A stretch of 9,237 bases of DNA from CAZJYI01 sp964550025 (GTDB lineage Bacteria > Verrucomicrobiota > Kiritimatiellia > UBA8416 > CAYOBW01), in the NCBI GenBank assembly GCA_964550025.1, contig CAZJYI010000282.1, forward strand, positions 1-9,237, in the 5' to 3' direction. How positions within the stretch are numbered: the first letter of the stretch is position 1; every line of letters begins with the position of its first letter. Below, one piece after another: positions 6,687 through 9,237 of the stretch. The notes beneath the pieces are model-generated. The model saw only the letters and a list, made by a program, of their open reading frames with translations, had not been told where the DNA came from and made no database searches. A program made the translations under genes and the position numbers.

Positions 6687-7717
6687 CGCACGATTGCCCG
6701 CGGCCCCAGCATCCATCCGATCTCGTCCATCAGTCGCTGCGACTGGTGGACGACCGTGTCGAGACTGTTGCTGGGATTGAAGACGACGGCGATGTGGAAG
6801 CCTGACTTGCGCACTACAAGGCATGGCGGGTCGGCCGACGGCATGACCACGCAATCGACCTGTTGGGCGAACAGCCGCTTCGTGTACGTCCGGGTTCTCC
6901 GGAAGTAGTGGGGCATCATGGCCGCGTAACGACTGGCCTGGTCCATGGGCAGACCCGCGGAAGCCAGCGGCATGCCGTCGCCGGCCGCCAGGACGCATCC
7001 CACGGCGGGAATAGCGGCGAGGGAGGCCCCCACAATATCGATCAGGGTGGGCGTCGCGTCCGGGTCGAATCCCAGCAATTCGTTCAGAACTTCGCGTCGG
7101 TTATGGCGCGTCTTCAGGGACAAGCCCGTGATGTGCTCGAACTCACGCGCGCCGACGATGCCCTTCATTCGGGCCAGATCGAAGACGTTCCCAAACGGGC
7201 CCCTGGCTTCGCGATCGGCGATGATTGCCGCTGCTCGCTGGGGGCCGACGGTGGGAAGGCGTTGCAGGTCTTCCGGCCCCGCGGTGTTGAGGTCGACGGC
7301 ATAGGGCCCGACACAGAAGCCGTCCTCGATCCCTTGCCACGTCTCCTGGGGGCCGGGGGCGGTTGGTTGTTCAGCCCCTGGAGTACTCTCGGCCGGCTTC
7401 GGCGTAGTCAAGCGCATGACCGGTGAAAGATCCAGTTGCACCTCCGCGCCGGATGGCCTTTCTGCGACCCAACCCGCGGGAATGGCCGCCGCCAGACCGT
7501 TGACTTCGTAGGTAATGCGCCCGTACTTGAGACACTCAAGGAGATCGCTCCTGGGGAAATGCAGTGATACAGCAGGGAAATCGTGATCTTTCCAGACCGG
7601 TCCCCTGTACTCTTCGGGCAGGGCTGCCAGGAGTACCTCGCACGGCAACTCGACGGTCTCGTCGCTGCCTCCCAACGCCTTTTCGATTAGTTTCCGTATC
7701 TCCGGTATACGATTCAC
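6683..7717 (-). CDS. ComEA-type helix-hairpin-helix / roadblock-LC7 fusion protein
   Basis: A 344-residue protein without signal peptide or membrane segment. Residues about 20-104 show a recurring V-x-L-x4-hydrophobic pattern (VELPCEVLLAALP, VSLHFPRSDLLECLKYG, VQLDLSPVMRL). Residues 105-128 are a Pro/Ala/Glu linker. Residues 139-199 form a ComEA-like module with two HhH motifs (VDLNTAGPEDLQRLPTVGP, then FDLARMKGIVGAREFEHITGL); such modules bind DNA or act as protein-interaction folds. Residues about 224-336 look like a roadblock/LC7 domain (VGCVLAAGDGMPLASAG, then a long helix, then CLVVRKSGFHIAVVF); these regulate small GTPases such as MglA. The start is GTG 7717, supported by GGGGAG 6 bases upstream. 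It is divergent from a second roadblock gene. No known gene has this arrangement to my recollection. Domain calls are good; the cellular role is open. Confidence 0.85.
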   Translation of the reverse strand: MNRIPEIRKLIEKALGGSDETVELPCEVLLAALPEEYRGPVWKDHDFPAVSLHFPRSDLLECLKYGRITYEVNGLAAAIPAGWVAERPSGAEVQLDLSPVMRLTTPKPAESTPGAEQPTAPGPQETWQGIEDGFCVGPYAVDLNTAGPEDLQRLPTVGPQRAAAIIADREARGPFGNVFDLARMKGIVGAREFEHITGLSLKTRHNRREVLNELLGFDPDATPTLIDIVGASLAAIPAVGCVLAAGDGMPLASAGLPMDQASRYAAMMPHYFRRTRTYTKRLFAQQVDCVVMPSADPPCLVVRKSGFHIAVVFNPSNSLDTVVHQSQRLMDEIGWMLGPRAIVR

Positions 7718-7723
7718 CTCTGT

Positions 7724-7729
7724 CTCCCC
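7724..7729 (-). promoter_or_regulatory. Shine-Dalgarno site supporting GTG 7717
   Basis: On the minus strand GGGGAG is followed by 6 bases and then GTG. This supports a GTG start for the helix-hairpin-helix/roadblock gene. Confidence 0.6.
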
Positions 7730-7820
7730 GACGTTGCCGCCGCGCTACCATCAGTGCGCAGTGATTCCAATATTCTCCTCGACATGCTACAGGCCGTACC
7801 GGCGCCATGCCAGCGCAAAA

Positions 7821-7832
7821 GCCACGCGTGGC
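7821..7832. repeat. 12-base perfect palindrome
   Basis: GCCACGCGTGGC is a perfect palindrome. It lies about 104 bases upstream of the minus-strand start and about 216 bases upstream of the plus-strand start. ATGCCA (7807-7812) and TGGCAT (7829-7834) form an overlapping second dyad. A dimeric regulator site is possible, but in GC-rich DNA one such palindrome is not strong evidence alone. Confidence 0.4.
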
Positions 7833-7898
7833 ATCTGGCGGGAAACGGTAGACAGAAAAGGCCTTGTACCGCCCGTGCTGTTTGCCTACCATGGGAAA

Positions 7899-7941
7899 CT
7901 CTGCAATCGCAGGAAACAAGGATCAGTGCGCGATTGCAGAG
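7899..7941. repeat. 12-base-pair perfect inverted repeat with 19-base loop
   Basis: CTCTGCAATCGC (7899-7910) is the exact reverse complement of GCGATTGCAGAG (7930-7941). The loop is AGGAAACAAGGATCAGTGC. Neither strand has a T-tract after it, so an intrinsic terminator is unlikely. It may be a structured leader of the downstream transcript or a pair of operator half-sites. Confidence 0.6.
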
Positions 7942-8000
7942 CGTGCCCGTCTGTCGCGCCGAACGGGGCAGGGAGATCGCGTGCTCGGCAACGCGGCTTG

Positions 8001-8030
8001 CTCACTTGAGGATCTTGATCCTCTCACTTG
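8001..8030. promoter_or_regulatory. 16-base palindrome framed by 8-base direct repeats
   Basis: GAGGATC-TT-GATCCTC (8008-8023) is a perfect palindrome with a 2-base centre. Its edges overlap two copies of CTCACTTG (8001-8008 and 8023-8030) spaced 22 bases start to start, about two helical turns. The element ends 5 bases before the AGGGAG ribosome-binding site of the roadblock gene, so protein bound to DNA, or a folded leader RNA, could control that gene. Confidence 0.5.
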
Positions 8031-8034
8031 TTTC

Positions 8035-8040
8035 AGGGAG
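8035..8040 (+). promoter_or_regulatory. Shine-Dalgarno site fixing ATG 8048
   Basis: AGGGAG lies 7 bases before ATG 8048 and marks this as the true start of the roadblock gene, within a frame open nearly 300 bases further upstream. Confidence 0.6.
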
Positions 8041-8047
8041 ATCCAGC

Positions 8048-8551
8048 ATGGCCTATCATATCAACGAAAACGATGAGAAGAAGATCGGCAAGATACTGGC
8101 CGCTCTTCGCCGCCAGTCCGGGGCCGATGAATGCCTGCTCTGCGACAATGCCGGGCACGTTCTCGCGGAGGAGAGTACCGGAGCCGCGGCTAACTCATTC
8201 GAGGCATCGACCATCGGTGCTCTCGGCTCCGGCGTTTTCGTTGCCGCTCGTCAACTCGCCTCCGTTATCGGCGAGGACGAGTTCAGCGCACTCTTCCACC
8301 AGGGCAAGAAGAAGAGCATTTCCATTCGCGGAGTCACAGAAGACGTGCTTCTGTTTGTCACTTTTGCCAACCCGGCCAACATCGGCCTGGTGAAGTTCTA
8401 CTCCGAGCCGGCGAGCGCCCAACTGGCGGCCGTTTTCCGCGAGGTCGCGGAGCGCAACCACTCGGTCGATCCCGGTGACCATCGTGCCTTTGTCCTGAAC
8501 GACGACGTGCAGATTTTTTCGCCGCAGGCCGTCGAGGCTGGAGTCAGCTAG
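8048..8551 (+). CDS. Roadblock/LC7-domain protein (MglB-like)
   Basis: A 167-residue soluble protein. After a short charged N-terminus it has a roadblock/LC7 fold: helix 1 (KIGKILAALRRQSGADE), the strand pair CLLCDNAGHVLAEE (29-42), a long helix from about 51 to 80 (ASTIGALGSGVFVAARQLAS), then ALFHQGKKKSISIRGV and the strands VLLFVTF and IGLVKFYSE (about 81-120). The FHQGK...SI.I..V arrangement is typical of bacterial roadblock proteins paired with MglA-like GTPases, which set cell polarity and motility or serve as general switch modules. A tail of about 40 residues follows (RNHSVDPGDHRAFVL onward). No GTPase is in the window. It is divergent from another roadblock-domain gene, so hetero-oligomerisation or shared control is possible. 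Domain call is good; process is unknown. Confidence 0.85.
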   Translation: MAYHINENDEKKIGKILAALRRQSGADECLLCDNAGHVLAEESTGAAANSFEASTIGALGSGVFVAARQLASVIGEDEFSALFHQGKKKSISIRGVTEDVLLFVTFANPANIGLVKFYSEPASAQLAAVFREVAERNHSVDPGDHRAFVLNDDVQIFSPQAVEAGVS

Positions 8552-8592
8552 TGCTTGCCGCCCTGGTTACGTCCTCTGGTTGATCTGCCGGA

Positions 8593-8676
8593 ATGGGCAA
8601 ACGCGCCTTTGTGATTGAGTCGTTGAAGAACGGACACGTTATCTGGTGCCGAAAACCGAGTGCCGATGCGCCATGA
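8593..8676 (+). CDS. Possible 27-residue leader peptide
   Basis: A short frame from ATG 8593 encodes MGKRAFVIESLKNGHVIWC and eight more residues (RKPSADAP). Its TGA (8674-8676) overlaps the sulfatase ATG (8673-8675) as ATGA, the classic translational-coupling arrangement. The sulfatase start has no clear Shine-Dalgarno of its own, which fits coupling. Against it, the short frame also lacks a well-spaced ribosome-binding site, and frames this short occur by chance in GC-rich DNA. Confidence 0.25.
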   Translation: MGKRAFVIESLKNGHVIWCRKPSADAP

Positions 8677-9237
8677 AGAGACCGAACATCGTATACATTC
8701 TTGCCGACGACCTGGGGTGGTGTGACCTGGGGGGCGCCGGGGGCAGTACGTTCTACGAGAGCCCCAATATCGATCGCATCGCCGCGGAGGGCATGCGCTT
8801 CACTCAGGCGTATGCCTCCTGCCAGGTGTGCAGCCCGTCACGCGCAAGCATCATGACGGGCAAGTATCCGCCCCGCCACGGCATCACGGACTACCTGGGC
8901 GCCAAGTTCGGCAAAGCCTGGCGCGAGCTCGGCCGGTGCGACAAGATGCTGCCCGCGGACAACGGGGCCGGTCTGCGCGCCGACGAAATTACCTTCGCAG
9001 AGGTGATGCGGCGGGCCGGCTACCGGACTCTCTATGCCGGCAAATGGCATCTCGGCGGCGAGGGCGCGTATCCGGAGGACTTCGGTTTCGAGATCAACAA
9101 GGGCGGTTGGGACGTCGGCGGGCCGGTCGGTGGGTACTTCGCACCTTGGAAGAACCCCAAGCTCGAGCCCGGCCCCGACGGTGAATCGCTTCCCTTGCGG
9201 CTCGGTCGCGAGACCGCGGAGTTCATTGAGGCGAACA
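8673..9237 (+). CDS. Sulfatase, S1 formylglycine type, N-terminal part (truncated by window end)
   Basis: ATG 8673 opens a frame that runs unbroken to the window edge, giving 188 visible residues. It starts MKRPNIVYILADDLGWCDLG, with metal-binding D12-D13 and no signal peptide. The formylglycine signature is canonical, C53-S-P-S-R57 followed by ASIMTGKYPPRHG, and G-K124-W-H126-L-G carries two active-site residues. A tryptophan- and glycine-rich stretch (GGWDVGGPVGGYFAPW) follows near 144-159. The pattern is closer to arylsulfatase A/N-acetylgalactosamine-sulfatase-like S1 enzymes than the first sulfatase is, so the two probably act on different sulfate positions or substrates. The C-terminal domain and the late D-H-G motif lie beyond the window. 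It lies 121 bases after the roadblock gene, with a possible short leader frame overlapping its start. Sulfatase identity is secure. Confidence 0.92.
   Translation, partial: MKRPNIVYILADDLGWCDLGGAGGSTFYESPNIDRIAAEGMRFTQAYASCQVCSPSRASIMTGKYPPRHGITDYLGAKFGKAWRELGRCDKMLPADNGAGLRADEITFAEVMRRAGYRTLYAGKWHLGGEGAYPEDFGFEINKGGWDVGGPVGGYFAPWKNPKLEPGPDGESLPLRLGRETAEFIEAN

Larger units (their letters stand above)
7718..8047. promoter_or_regulatory. 330-base divergent intergenic region with three perfect dyads
   Basis: This non-coding stretch separates two divergently transcribed roadblock genes. No convincing protein is encoded: the plus-strand frame that runs into the downstream gene is open here but starts without a ribosome-binding site and lacks protein-like composition. 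It holds three dyad elements, listed separately: a 12-base palindrome (7821-7832), a 12-base-pair inverted repeat (7899-7941) and a 16-base palindrome with flanking direct repeats (8001-8030). A weak plus-strand promoter-like pair, TTGTAC (7864-7869) and TACCAT (7887-7892) with a 17-base spacer, would start transcription near 7899, where the long inverted repeat begins. Both genes may be controlled from here. Confidence 0.5.

Noticed and set aside
7754..8047. Upstream extension of the roadblock gene to base 7754
   Set aside because: The extra 98 residues lack protein-like character and cross the inverted repeat and palindromes. AGGGAG at 8035-8040 clearly marks ATG 8048.
8828..9184. 118-codon open frame on the plus strand
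   Set aside because: It is out of frame within the second sulfatase, which has the full CSPSR and GKWHLG motifs.
1..9237. CRISPR array, tRNA, rRNA, transposase or integrase
   Set aside because: Both strands were read for regular repeat-spacer arrays, tRNA-like cloverleaf elements and mobile-element proteins; none was found.

Overview
This GC-rich, gene-dense window looks like a metagenome-type contig from a PVC-superphylum bacterium. Planctomycetota, Lentisphaerota, Kiritimatiellota and Verrucomicrobiota are all possible. The inference rests on two formylglycine sulfatases without signal peptides, sugar-type dehydrogenases around an enolase-superfamily enzyme, a HEAT-repeat protein, a secreted protein opening with an NAGFE motif, and roadblock/LC7 proteins. 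No rRNA, tRNA or other taxonomic marker is present, so the phylum is not proven.

Layout: (1) 3-893 (+): 3' part of a HEAT-repeat-like protein. (2) 918-1531 (+): a secreted NAGFE-type protein broken by a frame change and probably missing its middle. (3) 1551-2732 (-): an MLE-subgroup enolase-superfamily enzyme. It is divergent from (4) 2860-4332 (+), an S1-type sulfatase, with a candidate sigma70 promoter for the sulfatase between them. (5) 4422-5441 (+): zinc-dependent medium-chain polyol/sugar-acid-type dehydrogenase. (6) 5517-6686 (+): aldo/keto reductase with a C-terminal extension. (7) 6683-7717 (-): an unusual protein with an N-terminal repeat-like region, a ComEA-type helix-hairpin-helix module and a roadblock/LC7 domain. 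It converges on gene 6 and shares a CTAG carrying both stop codons. (8) 7718-8047: a 330-base non-coding divergent region with three perfect dyads. (9) 8048-8551 (+): a stand-alone roadblock/LC7 protein. (10) 8673-9237 (+): N-terminal part of a second sulfatase with canonical motifs, cut by the window edge.

How the genes may work together: genes 3-6 read as a small module for using a sulfated sugar or sugar-acid derivative. The sulfatase removes sulfate, the zinc dehydrogenase and the reductase interconvert hydroxyl and carbonyl groups, and the enolase-superfamily enzyme abstracts an alpha-proton next to a carboxylate (epimerisation, cycloisomerisation or elimination). The substrate cannot be read from the sequence. 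Neither sulfatase shows a signal peptide, so they probably act in the cytoplasm. Genes 7 and 9 form a separate pair of divergent roadblock proteins. This kind of protein usually regulates small MglA-like Ras-family GTPases, but no GTPase lies in the window. This pair, with its dyad-rich shared upstream region, is the least conventional part of the sequence.
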